DNA from: Pseudomonas aylmerensis | GTDB lineage: Bacteria > Pseudomonadota > Gammaproteobacteria > Pseudomonadales > Pseudomonadaceae | NCBI RefSeq assembly: GCF_001702265.1 | Contig: NZ_MAUE01000013.1 | Coordinates: 124,001 to 188,000, forward strand | Direction: 5' to 3' | Length of the DNA: 64,000 bases | Part shown: piece after piece, positions 54,320-63,435 of the stretch | How the letters are laid out: each line of letters starts with the position of its first letter | Numbering within the stretch: the stretch's first letter is position 1 | The notes under the pieces: generated by a model | What the model was told of the DNA's origin: nothing | What the model saw: only the letters and a program-made list of their open reading frames with translations | Databases searched by the model: none | Made by a program: the position numbers and the translations under genes

Positions 54320-55249
54320 ATGACTTCGGCCCTTTCCCAACCGCCGATGCGCAGGTTTTCCAACCTGCTGTACCGCAAGCCCAACCTGTACCTGGCAATG
54401 CTGCTGGTACCGCCGCTGATCTGGTTCGGCGCGATCTACCTGGGCTCACTGCTGACCCTGCTGTGGCAAGGTTTCTATACCTTCGACGACTTCACCATGG
54501 CGGTCACGCCGGACCTGACCCTGGCCAACTTCGCCGCCCTGTTCCAGCCGTCGAACTTCGACATCATCGTGCGCACCCTGAGCATGGCGATCGTGGTGTC
54601 GATCGCCAGCGCCATCGTCGCCTTCCCGATCGCCTACTACATGGCGCGCTACACCACGGGCAAGACCAAGGCGTTCTTCTATATCGCGGTGATGATGCCG
54701 ATGTGGGCCAGCTATATCGTCAAGGCGTATGCCTGGACCTTGCTGCTGGCCAAGGGCGGCGTCGCACAGTGGTTCGTGCAGCACCTGGGGCTGGAACCGC
54801 TGCTGCAGTTCGTGCTGGGCATTCCCGGCGTGGGCGGCAGCACCTTGAGCACCTCGCACCTGGGGCGCTTCATGGTGTTCTTGTACATCTGGCTGCCGTT
54901 CATGATCCTGCCGATCCAGGCCTCGCTGGAACGCTTGCCGCCGTCCCTGCTGCAAGCCTCGGCGGATCTCGGGGCCAAGCCGCGCCAAACCTTCATGCAG
55001 GTGATTTTGCCGCTGTCGGTGCCGGGCATTGCCGCCGGTTCGATCTTCACGTTCTCGCTGACCCTGGGCGACTTCATCGTGCCGCAACTGGTGGGCCCGC
55101 CGGGCTACTTCGTCGGCGGCATGGTGTACGCCCAGCAAGGTGCCATCGGCAACATGCCCATGGCCGCCGCGTTCACCCTGGTACCGATCGTGCTGATCGC
55201 GGTTTACCTGTCCATCGTCAAACGCCTGGGGGCCTTCGATGCACTCTGA
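54320..55249 (+). CDS. polyamine ABC transporter permease (PotB/YdcU-like)
   Basis: This 309-aa inner-membrane subunit has six helices, beginning [20 protein letters not shown]. The EAA-type coupling loop is [38 protein letters not shown] is typical of the PotB group. The gene starts with an ATGA-like junction 1 nt after the ATPase stop and overlaps the next permease gene by 11 nt, so the block is a single transcription unit. Confidence 0.92.
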   Translation: MTSALSQPPMRRFSNLLYRKPNLYLAMLLVPPLIWFGAIYLGSLLTLLWQGFYTFDDFTMAVTPDLTLANFAALFQPSNFDIIVRTLSMAIVVSIASAIVAFPIAYYMARYTTGKTKAFFYIAVMMPMWASYIVKAYAWTLLLAKGGVAQWFVQHLGLEPLLQFVLGIPGVGGSTLSTSHLGRFMVFLYIWLPFMILPIQASLERLPPSLLQASADLGAKPRQTFMQVILPLSVPGIAAGSIFTFSLTLGDFIVPQLVGPPGYFVGGMVYAQQGAIGNMPMAAAFTLVPIVLIAVYLSIVKRLGAFDAL

Positions 55250-56048
55250 AAAAGCTTCGTGGAGCCTGAAAATAGCGGCTTGGGGCGGGTTGGTTTTCCT
55301 GCACTTCCCGATCCTGATCATCTTCCTCTACGCCTTCAACACCGAAGAAGCCGCGTTCAGCTTTCCGCCCCAGGGCTTTACCCTGAAGTGGTTCAGCGTG
55401 GCCTTCGCCCGGCCCGACGTGCTCGAAGCGATCAAGCTGTCGCTGCAGATCGCGGCCATCGCCACGTTGATCGCCATGGTGCTCGGCACCCTGGCCTCGG
55501 CGGCGCTATATCGGCGCGAATTCTTCGGCAAGCAAGGCGTGTCGCTGATGCTGATCCTGCCGATTGCGCTACCGGGGATCATCACCGGTATCGCACTGCT
55601 GGCGACGTTCAAGACGCTGGGCATCGAGCCCGGGATGTTCACCATCATCGTCGGCCACGCGACCTTCTGCGTGGTGATCGTCTACAACAACGTGATCGCG
55701 CGCCTGCGGCGTACTTCCCACAGCCTCATCGAAGCCTCGATGGACCTGGGTGCCGACGGCTGGCAGACCTTCCGCTACATCATCATGCCCAACCTCGGCT
55801 CGGCGCTGCTGGCCGGCGGCATGCTCGCGTTTGCGCTGTCGTTCGACGAAATCATCGTCACCACCTTCACCGCCGGCCACGAGCGCACCTTGCCGCTGTG
55901 GCTGCTCAACCAGCTCAGCCGGCCACGCGATGTGCCGGTGACCAACGTGGTCGCGATGCTGGTGATGCTGGTGACGATGTTCCCGATTCTCGGTGCCTAC
56001 TACCTGACGCGCGGCGGTGAAAGCGTGGCCGGGAGTGGCGGTAAATAA
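55239..56048 (+). CDS. polyamine ABC transporter permease (PotC/YdcV-like)
   Basis: The 269-aa second permease subunit has six helices, with the first in [20 protein letters not shown]. The coupling loop is [20 protein letters not shown], and [16 protein letters not shown] is the conserved PotC/YdcV segment near the fifth helix. It overlaps the preceding permease gene. After a REP doublet comes the second dehydrogenase gene, which matches the E. coli ydcSTUV-patD order. Confidence 0.92.
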   Translation: MHSEKASWSLKIAAWGGLVFLHFPILIIFLYAFNTEEAAFSFPPQGFTLKWFSVAFARPDVLEAIKLSLQIAAIATLIAMVLGTLASAALYRREFFGKQGVSLMLILPIALPGIITGIALLATFKTLGIEPGMFTIIVGHATFCVVIVYNNVIARLRRTSHSLIEASMDLGADGWQTFRYIIMPNLGSALLAGGMLAFALSFDEIIVTTFTAGHERTLPLWLLNQLSRPRDVPVTNVVAMLVMLVTMFPILGAYYLTRGGESVAGSGGK

Positions 56049-56083
56049 CTGACAACCCATTGCTACTGTTGAAACACGGTCAA

Positions 56084-56156
56084 TGTGGCAGCTGGCGTGC
56101 CTGCGATAGCGGTATCAACTCAACCACCGCAATCGCAGGCAAGCCAGCTCCCACAG
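56084..56156. repeat. REP doublet (REPIN)
   Basis: Opposed arms TGTGGCAGCTGGCGTGCCTG and ATCGCAGGCAAGCCAGCTCC lie between the second permease and the dehydrogenase. The left arm is mutated at two positions. Confidence 0.85.
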
Positions 56157-56207
56157 TCGAACCGGTTTCTCCAGAGATAGAACTGTCGCTTTGAGGAGGA
56201 ATTAACC

Positions 56208-57632
56208 ATGCAAACCAAACTGTTGATCAACGGCCACCTGGTCGAAGGCGAAGGCCCGGCCCAAGCCGTATTCAACCCGGCGCTCGGCCGCGTGCTGGTG
56301 GAAATCAAGGAAGCCAGCGAAGCCCAGGTCGACGCCGCCGTGCGCGCCGCCGATGCCGCCTTTGAAGGCTGGTCGCAGACCGCACCCAAAGACCGCTCCT
56401 TGCTGCTGCTCAAACTGGCGGACGTGATCGAGGCCCACGGTGAAGAGCTGGCCAAGCTGGAATCGGACAACTGCGGCAAGCCCTACAGCGCCGCACTGAA
56501 CGATGAGATCCCGGCGATTGCCGACGTGTTCCGCTTCTTTGCCGGTGCCAGCCGTTGCATGAGCGGGTCGGCTGGCGGCGAATACCTGCCCGGTCACACC
56601 TCGATGATCCGTCGCGACCCGGTGGGCGTCATCGCTTCCATCGCGCCGTGGAACTACCCGCTGATGATGGTCGCCTGGAAAATCGCCCCTGCCCTGGCTG
56701 CCGGTAATACCGTGGTGCTCAAGCCGTCGGAACAAACCCCGCTGACGGCGTTGCGCATGGTCGAACTGGCCGCCGATATTTTCCCGGCCGGTGTCCTCAA
56801 CCTGGTGTTCGGGCGTGGTCCGACCGTGGGCAGCCCGTTGGTGAACCACCCGAAAGTGCGCATGGTGTCGCTGACCGGCTCCATCGCTACCGGCGCGAAC
56901 ATCATCTCCAGCACCGCCGACAGCGTGAAGCGCATGCACATGGAGCTGGGCGGCAAGGCCCCGGTGATCATCTTCAACGATGCCGATATCGACGCGGCCG
57001 TCGAAGGCATTCGCACCTTCGGCTTCTACAACGCCGGCCAGGACTGCACCGCGGCGTGCCGCATCTATGCCCAGGCGGATATCTACGATGCGTTTGTCGA
57101 GAAGCTCGGCGCGGCAGTCGCCAGCATCCAGTACGGCCTGCAGGATGACCCGGCCACCGAGCTCGGCCCGCTGATCACCGCGCAGCACCGCGACCGCGTC
57201 GCCGGTTTTGTCGAACGCGCCGTGGCCCAGCCGCACATCCGCCTGGTGACCGGCGGCAAGGCGGTGGAAGGCAATGGTTTCTTCTTTGAACCGACGGTGC
57301 TGGCCGATGCACAGCAGGACGACGAAATCGTGCGCCGCGAGGTGTTCGGGCCGGTGGTGTCGGTGACTAAATTCACCGATGAAGCGCAGGTGCTCGGCTG
57401 GGCCAACGATTCGGACTACGGCCTGGCGTCATCCGTATGGACCGCCGATGTCGGACGCGCCCATCGCCTGGCCGCGCGTTTGCAATATGGCTGCACCTGG
57501 GTCAACACCCACTTCATGCTCGTCAGTGAAATGCCCCACGGCGGTCAGAAACTGTCCGGGTATGGCAAGGACATGTCCATGTATGGGCTGGAGGACTACA
57601 CCACCGTACGCCATGTGATGTTCAAGCACTGA
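56208..57632 (+). CDS. aminoaldehyde dehydrogenase (PatD/YdcW-like), copy 2
   Basis: This 474-aa NAD-dependent dehydrogenase shares the catalytic [15 protein letters not shown] and [10 protein letters not shown] with copy 1. PatD oxidises 4-aminobutanal to GABA in putrescine breakdown; the position after a YdcSTUV-type importer exactly matches E. coli patD. It lacks the 20-residue N-terminal extension of copy 1. TTGAGGAGGAA at 56191-56201 is a strong ribosome site. spdH, whose products are aminoaldehydes, follows in the same direction. Confidence 0.9.
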   Translation: MQTKLLINGHLVEGEGPAQAVFNPALGRVLVEIKEASEAQVDAAVRAADAAFEGWSQTAPKDRSLLLLKLADVIEAHGEELAKLESDNCGKPYSAALNDEIPAIADVFRFFAGASRCMSGSAGGEYLPGHTSMIRRDPVGVIASIAPWNYPLMMVAWKIAPALAAGNTVVLKPSEQTPLTALRMVELAADIFPAGVLNLVFGRGPTVGSPLVNHPKVRMVSLTGSIATGANIISSTADSVKRMHMELGGKAPVIIFNDADIDAAVEGIRTFGFYNAGQDCTAACRIYAQADIYDAFVEKLGAAVASIQYGLQDDPATELGPLITAQHRDRVAGFVERAVAQPHIRLVTGGKAVEGNGFFFEPTVLADAQQDDEIVRREVFGPVVSVTKFTDEAQVLGWANDSDYGLASSVWTADVGRAHRLAARLQYGCTWVNTHFMLVSEMPHGGQKLSGYGKDMSMYGLEDYTTVRHVMFKH

Positions 57633-57643
57633 CGCTTTACCCC

Positions 57644-57714
57644 TGTGTGCGGGCTTGCCCGCGATGGCGGCGTGTCTGTGCCGACGCTATCGCGAGCAAG
57701 CCCGCTCCCACAGG
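57644..57714. repeat. REP doublet (REPIN)
   Basis: Opposed arms GTGTGCGGGCTTGCCCGCGA and ATCGCGAGCAAGCCCGCTCC with core GGCGGCGTGTCTGTGCCG lie between copy 2 of the dehydrogenase and spdH. Confidence 0.88.
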
Positions 57715-57751
57715 GGACCTCCTCATAACAATAAATAATTCGTAGGTTCCC

Positions 57752-59614
57752 ATGGACATTACCCGCCGCGACTTCCTCAACGGCGTCGCCATCACTATTG
57801 CCGCCGGCATGACCCCGCTGCAAATCCTCCAGGCCGCGCCCGACGGCCGCTACTACCCGCCCGCCCTCACCGGCCTGCGCGGCAGCCATGTCGGCTCGTT
57901 CGAAGTGGCGCACCAGATGGGCTGGGAAAAGAAGGTCTTCGACACCGACAAACTGCCGATCACCGAGAACTATGACCTGGTGGTGGTCGGGGGCGGCCTG
58001 AGTGGTCTGTCGGCGGCGTGGTTCTACCGCGAGAAGCACCCCAAGGCGAAGATCCTGATCCTGGAAAACCACGACGACTTCGGCGGCCATGCCAAGCGCA
58101 ATGAATTCCAGGCCGGCGGCCGCATGATCATCGGCTACGGCGGCAGCGAGGCGTTCCAGTCGCCCAACCACCTCTACAGCAAGCAAGTAAATGGCCTGCT
58201 GAAAAAACTCGGGGTGAACATCAAGCGCTTCGAGACCGCCTTCGACCGCCAGTTCTACCCGGGCCTGGGGTTGTCGCGCGGGGTGTTCTTCGACAAGGAG
58301 AACTTTGGCGAAGACAAACTGGTGACCGGCGACCCGACGCCGATGGTCGCCGACGACATCGCGCCCGACCAATTGCATGCGCGCTCCATCAGCGACTTCA
58401 TCAATGACTTCCCGCTGCCACCCGCCGACCGTCAGGCGTTGATCGAGCTGCACACGGCGCCCAAGGATTACCTGCCGGGCAAGACGGCCGAGCAAAAGGC
58501 CGACTACCTGGCGGTCACCAGTTACCGCGATTTCCTGCTGAAGAACGTCGGATTATCGGAAGGCGCGGTGAAGTACTTCCAGAGCCGCACCAATGACTTC
58601 ATGGCCTTGAGCATCGATGCCGTGGCATCGTCCGACGCCTATAACGTGGGATTCCCAGGTTTCGGCGGCATGAACCTGGCACCGATCAGCGAAGAAGCCG
58701 CTGCCGAAATGGAAGAGCCCTACATCTACCACTTCCCGGATGGCAACGCGTCACTCGCACGCCTGCTGGTGCGCAGCCTGGTCCCCGGCGTGGCACCCGG
58801 GCACACCATGGACGATATCGTGCTGGCAGCGTTTGACTACGCCAAGCTCGATCAACCCAAGGCGCCGGTACGGGTGCGCTTGAACAGCACGGCGGTCAGC
58901 GTGCGCAACGTGGGCGACAGCGTGCATATCGGCTACAGCCGTGGCGGACAACTCGCACAGGTGCGTGGCAAACGCTGCATCCTGGCCTGCTACAACATGA
59001 TGATCCCGTACCTGCTCAAGGACCTGCCGGCCCCCCAGGCCCACGCCTTGAGCCAGAACGTGAAATTCCCGCTGGTGTACACCAAGGTGGTGATCCGCAA
59101 CTGGCAATCGTTCCAGAAACTTGGCGTGCATGAGATTTACGCGGCCACCCAACCGTACAGCCGCATCAAACTGGACTACCCGGTGAGCATGGGTGGCTAC
59201 GACCACCCGCGCGACCCGACGCAGCCGATTGGCTTGCACATGGTCTACGTGCCCACCAGCCCCAACAGCGGCATGAACGCCCGCGACCAGGCGCGCGCCG
59301 GGCGCGGCAAGTTGTATGCGCAGACCTTCGAGCAACTGGAAACGCAATTGCGTGACCAACTGCAACGCATGCTCGGCCCGGGTGGGTTCAACCACGAGAC
59401 CGATATCCTCGGGATCACGGTGAATCGCTGGTCCCATGGCTATGCATACTTTTCCAACAGCTTGTTCGACAACGCCGGCGAGAGCGAAGCGCTGATGAAC
59501 CTGGCGCGCAAGCCGCTGGGGCACGTGAGCATCGCCAACTCGGATGCGGCGTGGAGTGCGTACGCCCATGCGGCGATTGATGAGGCGTACCGGGCGGTCG
59601 GCGAGGTGAGTTGA
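57752..59614 (+). CDS. spdH: spermidine dehydrogenase SpdH, Tat-exported flavoprotein
   Basis: This 620-aa protein has a twin-arginine signal, MDITRRDFLNGVAITIAAG. The FAD-binding fold begins DLVVVGGGLSGLSAAWFY, and FGGHAKRNEFQAGGRMIIG follows as in the P. aeruginosa enzyme of the same length (PA3713). SpdH cleaves spermidine to 1,3-diaminopropane and 4-aminobutanal in the periplasm. Its products would be handled by the importer and dehydrogenases encoded just upstream. The ribosome site is weak (TAGGTTCCC at 57743-57751). Confidence 0.9.
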   Translation: MDITRRDFLNGVAITIAAGMTPLQILQAAPDGRYYPPALTGLRGSHVGSFEVAHQMGWEKKVFDTDKLPITENYDLVVVGGGLSGLSAAWFYREKHPKAKILILENHDDFGGHAKRNEFQAGGRMIIGYGGSEAFQSPNHLYSKQVNGLLKKLGVNIKRFETAFDRQFYPGLGLSRGVFFDKENFGEDKLVTGDPTPMVADDIAPDQLHARSISDFINDFPLPPADRQALIELHTAPKDYLPGKTAEQKADYLAVTSYRDFLLKNVGLSEGAVKYFQSRTNDFMALSIDAVASSDAYNVGFPGFGGMNLAPISEEAAAEMEEPYIYHFPDGNASLARLLVRSLVPGVAPGHTMDDIVLAAFDYAKLDQPKAPVRVRLNSTAVSVRNVGDSVHIGYSRGGQLAQVRGKRCILACYNMMIPYLLKDLPAPQAHALSQNVKFPLVYTKVVIRNWQSFQKLGVHEIYAATQPYSRIKLDYPVSMGGYDHPRDPTQPIGLHMVYVPTSPNSGMNARDQARAGRGKLYAQTFEQLETQLRDQLQRMLGPGGFNHETDILGITVNRWSHGYAYFSNSLFDNAGESEALMNLARKPLGHVSIANSDAAWSAYAHAAIDEAYRAVGEVS

Positions 59615-59623
59615 AGGCCACGT

Positions 59624-59775
59624 GTGGCGAAGGCTTCCTGTGGTAAGCGGGGCGTGGCCCGCGTTGGACTGCGCAGCAGCCCCTTCGAGGCAGCGGTGCT
59701 CTTTGAGACACACCGAATGTCGGGTATTGGGGCTGCTTTGCAGCCCAACGCGGGGCAAGCCCGCTCGCCACAGGG
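59624..59775. repeat. large imperfect palindrome (intergenic repeat family), in a 368-bp gap
   Basis: CCCGCGTTGG (59658-59667) pairs with CCAACGCGGG (59745-59754), and GCAGCAGCCCC with GGGGCTGCTTTGC further in; outer arms GTGTGGCGA and TCGCCACAG also match. This resembles the widespread TGTGGCGAGGG...CCCTCGCCACA repeat of fluorescent pseudomonads. The rest of the gap to opgD (59776-59982) shows no convincing gene and probably holds the opgD promoter. Confidence 0.8.
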
Positions 59776-59982
59776 GGACTGTCTGCTCCTGAGAAATACC
59801 TTGTTTCATATGCAACGCCATCACGCCGCTATCAATCATTTTTCCTACGTCATCGAACCGCTTAAGCTATCCGGCGTCTGTTTATTGTCCGTTGCGTTTG
59901 GCCGAAGGCATGTCCGAACCGTACTTTCTGATCCAGCACGTGCCAGGAACGGCGCGGGATTTGCTCACGACAGGTTGTCTCT

Positions 59983-61608
59983 ATGCACCGTAGGAATTTG
60001 CTCAAAGTGTCCATGGCCATTGCGGCTTACACCGGTTTGTCGGCCAGCGGCCTGCTCGCCGCGCAGGCTTGGGCCGGGAATCGCGCCGCCGATGGCAAGG
60101 CCGTGGCGTTTGATTTTGAAACGCTCAAGGCCCAGGCCAAGCAGCTCGCCGGGACCGCGTATAAAGACACCAAACAGGTACTCCCGCCCACCCTGGCGAC
60201 CATGACCCCGCAGAATTTCAACGCCATCGGGTACGACGGCAACCATTCGCTGTGGAAGGAATTGAACGGCCAACTGGACGTGCAGTTCTTCCACGTCGGC
60301 ATGGGGTTCAAGACGCCGGTGCGCATGCACAGCGTCGACCCCAAGACCCGTGAAGCCCGCGAAGTGCATTTCCGCCCTTCACTGTTCAACTATGAAAAAA
60401 CCACCGTCGACACCAAACAGTTGACCGGCGACCTGGGTTTCTCCGGCTTCAAGCTGTTCAAGGCACCGGAACTGGATCGCCACGACGTGCTGTCGTTTCT
60501 CGGCGCCAGCTACTTCCGCGCGGTGGATTCCACCGGCCAGTACGGCCTTTCCGCACGGGGCCTGGCGATTGATACCTACGCGAAGAAGCGCGAAGAGTTC
60601 CCCGACTTCACGCAGTTCTGGTTCGAGACCCCGGACAAGAACGCCACCCGCTTTGTGGTCTACGCCCTGCTCGACTCGCCGAGCGCCACCGGCGCCTATC
60701 GCTTCGATATCGACTGCCAGGCCAACCAGGTGGTGATGGCGATCGACGCCAACATCAATGCGCGCACCGCCATCGAACAACTGGGCATCGCGCCGATGAC
60801 CAGCATGTTCAGTTGCGGCACCCACGAACGCCGCATGTGCGACACCATCCACCCGCAAATCCACGACTCGGATCGCCTGGCGATGTGGCGTGGCAATGGC
60901 GAGTGGATTTGTCGCCCGCTGAACAACCCGGCCAAGCTGCAGTTCAACGCATTCGCCGACACCGACCCGAAAGGCTTCGGCCTGGTGCAGACCGACCATG
61001 AGTTCGCCAGCTACCAGGACACTGTGGACTGGTACAGCAAGCGCCCAAGCCTGTGGGTAGAACCGACCACCGCCTGGGGCGAAGGCTCGATCGACCTGCT
61101 GGAGATCCCCACCACCGGCGAGACCCTGGACAACATCGTGGCCTTCTGGACACCGAAAAAACCGGTGGCGCCTGGCGATTCGCTCAACTATGGCTACAAG
61201 CTCTACTGGAGCGCCCTGCCCCCGGTCAGCACGCCGCTGGCACAGGTCGACGCGACCCGTTCGGGCATGGGCGGCTTCACTGAAGGTTGGGCACCGGGCG
61301 AGCATTACCCAGAGGTGTGGGCGCGTCGGTTTGCCGTGGACTTCAAGGGCGGCGGCCTCGATCGCCTGCCGGCCGGCACCGGGATCGAGCCGGTGGTGAC
61401 CTGCTCCCACGGCGAAGTGAAAGACTTCAGCGTGCTGGTGCTCGACAACATCAAGGGCTATCGGATCCTGTTCGACTGGTACCCGACCAGCGACAGCGTC
61501 GAGCCGGTGGAACTGCGCCTGTTCATCCGCACCCAGGACCGCACCTTGAGTGAAACCTGGCTGTATCAGTACTTCCCGCCGGCACCCGAGGCGCGTAAAT
61601 ACGCGTGA
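59983..61608 (+). CDS. opgD: glucan biosynthesis protein D
   Basis: This 541-aa periplasmic protein of the OpgD/MdoD family takes part in osmoregulated periplasmic glucan modification. It has a Tat-type signal ([20 protein letters not shown]). Typical segments are [60 protein letters not shown] and [20 protein letters not shown]. It stands apart from opgGH, as in E. coli. ndvB, another glucan gene, is at 5170. Confidence 0.95.
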   Translation: MHRRNLLKVSMAIAAYTGLSASGLLAAQAWAGNRAADGKAVAFDFETLKAQAKQLAGTAYKDTKQVLPPTLATMTPQNFNAIGYDGNHSLWKELNGQLDVQFFHVGMGFKTPVRMHSVDPKTREAREVHFRPSLFNYEKTTVDTKQLTGDLGFSGFKLFKAPELDRHDVLSFLGASYFRAVDSTGQYGLSARGLAIDTYAKKREEFPDFTQFWFETPDKNATRFVVYALLDSPSATGAYRFDIDCQANQVVMAIDANINARTAIEQLGIAPMTSMFSCGTHERRMCDTIHPQIHDSDRLAMWRGNGEWICRPLNNPAKLQFNAFADTDPKGFGLVQTDHEFASYQDTVDWYSKRPSLWVEPTTAWGEGSIDLLEIPTTGETLDNIVAFWTPKKPVAPGDSLNYGYKLYWSALPPVSTPLAQVDATRSGMGGFTEGWAPGEHYPEVWARRFAVDFKGGGLDRLPAGTGIEPVVTCSHGEVKDFSVLVLDNIKGYRILFDWYPTSDSVEPVELRLFIRTQDRTLSETWLYQYFPPAPEARKYA

Positions 61609-61614
61609 TGCCAC

Positions 61615-61644
61615 CTGTGGGAGCGAGGTTGCTCGCTCCCACAG
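61615..61644. repeat. short REP hairpin, likely terminator for opgD
   Basis: CTGTGGGAGCGAGG / GCTCGCTCCCACAG fold directly on each other with almost no loop 7 bp after the opgD stop. Confidence 0.75.
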
Positions 61645-61660
61645 GACTCAAATGCCCGCC

Positions 61661-61846
61661 TCAGAACCGCGACACACTCTTCATTGCCCCAATCAGATAT
61701 CGCATCGCCACCTGGTCACTCTCGTTCAGGGCGCGATACTGCGCGAGTAATTCAGCCTCGTCCGAACTCAACCTGCAGCCACGCATGAACAACCTGCGGG
61801 CCAGAAAAGACACCACTGCACCCGCAACACCATAGGACTTGGCCAT
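61661..61846 (-). CDS. small conserved protein (61 aa)
   Basis: MAKSYGVAGAVVSFLARRLF is a mildly hydrophobic, basic N-terminus, followed by a helical region LSSDEAELLAQYRALNESDQ and VAMRYLIGAM. The ATG at 61846 follows ATCAGGAGAAACAGTCC, an excellent ribosome site, which is the best evidence that this short frame is real. I do not recognise a named family; the helix EAELLAQYRALNESDQ is seen in small regulatory-type proteins near phage-type helix-turn-helix units, but no DNA-binding domain is visible. The 272-bp gap upstream (to 62118) is AT-rich with likely promoter sequence and one terminator. Confidence 0.68.
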   Translation of the reverse strand: MAKSYGVAGAVVSFLARRLFMRGCRLSSDEAELLAQYRALNESDQVAMRYLIGAMKSVSRF

Positions 61847-62073
61847 GGACTGTTTCTCCTGATATCGATCAAATACTCCTGGCGCCCATCACCTGCATCC
61901 CCTTAAGCACAAGGCCTGCGCGGACAAACGGACTGACTCCCTGGGCCAGAAATCAGACTTACCCTAAGCGTAGAAACAATCTGGTCACGTGTGGGATTTT
62001 TTTAGAGCTTTCACTTAAAAAATCTCTTGAGTAACAATCACCTACGGACTTTTCCCACAGCATCATGCAAAAA

Positions 62074-62098
62074 AAACCCACCGATTCATGGTGGGTTT
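62074..62098 (-). terminator. rho-independent terminator after the OYE-family gene
   Basis: A stem AAACCCACC / GGTGGGTTT with a GATTCAT loop is followed on the minus strand by a long run of T (complement of A8 before 62077). It lies 20 bp past the stop at 62119. Confidence 0.9.
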
Positions 62099-62118
62099 CG
62101 AGTGCGGCGCGAGGCGGA

Positions 62119-63225
62119 TCAATCCCTCAAGTCAGACTCATGAATCGGCTGGTCTCGATGGGTTGCCCGTTGATACTGCGCCGGCCAGGTCGCCTTGCGC
62201 CCGCCGAGGTCATCATCGGCATGCAGCGGCCAGTACGGGTCCCGCAGCAGTTCACGGGCCAGGAAGATAATATCGGCCTGGCAGGTGCGCAGGATGTGCT
62301 CAGCCTGTGCCGGTTCGGTGATCATGCCCACCGTGCCGGTGGCGATGCCTGACTCTTTGCGTACCCGTTCGGCGAAGCGCGTCTGGTAGCCGGGCCCCGT
62401 CGGAATCTCGGCATTGGCGGCGGTGCCACCAGAGGACACGTCGATCAGGTCCACACCCAAATCCTTCAAGCGGCGCGCCAATTCCACGGTTTCATCAGGG
62501 TTCCAGCCATCTTCCACCCAGTCGGTGGCCGACACCCGCACAAACAGCGGCAGGTCCTGAGGCCAGGCCGCACGCACGGCTTCGGTGACTTGCAGCACCA
62601 GGCGGATACGGTTTTCAAAAGAGCCGCCGTATTGGTCCTGGCGTTGATTGCTGATCGGCGAGAGAAATTGATGCAGCAGGTAACCGTGAGCCGCATGGAT
62701 TTCCACCACTTCAAACCCGGCCGTGAGCGCGCGCTTGGCGGCGGCGACAAAGTCGGCGATCACCTGTTGGATCTGCCCTTCGTCCAACTGCCGGGGCTGT
62801 GTGTGATTGGGGTCAAAGGCAATCGGCGACGGCCCCACCGGCACCCACCCGCCGTCCTCCGGGTTGACGCTGCCATGCTTGCCGATCCATGGCCGATGAG
62901 TACTGGCCTTGCGCCCGGCATGGGCCAGCTGGATCCCGGCCACGGCGCCCTGGGCTGCGATAAACCGCGTGATGCGTTGCAGCGGTTCGATCTGTTCGTC
63001 GTTCCACAGGCCCAGGTCTTCGGCAGTGATACGGCCATCGGCGGTCACCGCGGTGGCCTCGGTGAAGATCAGCCCGGCGCCGCCGACTGCGCGACTGCCA
63101 AGGTGGACCAGGTGCCAGTCATTGGCCAGGCCATCGACGCTGGAGTATTGGCACATCGGCGACACGGCGATGCGGTTGAGCAGGGTCAATTGGCGCAGGG
63201 TATAGGGTTCGAGCAGCTGACTCAT
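62119..63225 (-). CDS. NADH:flavin oxidoreductase, YqjM/XenA-like old yellow enzyme
   Basis: This 368-aa FMN-dependent TIM-barrel ene-reductase has NRIAVSPMCQYSSVDGLAND near the N-terminus, whose Cys is the YqjM-type redox modulator, GIQLAHAGRKAS with the substrate-binding His, HAAHGYLLHQFLSPISNQR, and YGGSFENRIRLVL. Such enzymes reduce activated C=C bonds and nitro compounds with NADPH. It stands alone. The physiological substrate is unknown; XenA and NamA are the nearest named types. Confidence 0.9.
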   Translation of the reverse strand: MSQLLEPYTLRQLTLLNRIAVSPMCQYSSVDGLANDWHLVHLGSRAVGGAGLIFTEATAVTADGRITAEDLGLWNDEQIEPLQRITRFIAAQGAVAGIQLAHAGRKASTHRPWIGKHGSVNPEDGGWVPVGPSPIAFDPNHTQPRQLDEGQIQQVIADFVAAAKRALTAGFEVVEIHAAHGYLLHQFLSPISNQRQDQYGGSFENRIRLVLQVTEAVRAAWPQDLPLFVRVSATDWVEDGWNPDETVELARRLKDLGVDLIDVSSGGTAANAEIPTGPGYQTRFAERVRKESGIATGTVGMITEPAQAEHILRTCQADIIFLARELLRDPYWPLHADDDLGGRKATWPAQYQRATHRDQPIHESDLRD

Positions 63226-63262
63226 GGCGCACCTCTTCTGGGCTTTTTGGGCTCTTTTAACT

Positions 63263-63358
63263 GAGCAGGCTTGCTCGCGAAAGACTCACCGGCGCCGCGT
63301 GTATTCAGGATCAACGCGTTTTAATTGACGTTTTTCGCGAGCAAGCTTGCTCCTACAG
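63263..63358. repeat. REP doublet (REPIN)
   Basis: GAGCAGGCTTGCTCGCGAAA and TTTCGCGAGCAAGCTTGCTC are opposed arms in the gap between kup and the oxidoreductase gene. The outer GTGGGAGC part is lost on the left. Confidence 0.82.
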
Positions 63359-63400
63359 CCTAGTCGACAACGTTGGATTGCACAGGGTTCAGAACGAAAG

Positions 63401-63423
63401 CGGGAGCCGATTACCGGCTCCCG
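63401..63423 (-). terminator. terminator after kup
   Basis: The 9-bp stem CGGGAGCCG / CGGCTCCCG with loop ATTAC lies just past the kup stop on the minus strand, followed by CTTTCG. Confidence 0.75.
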
Positions 63424-63435
63424 TCGTGCACAGGC

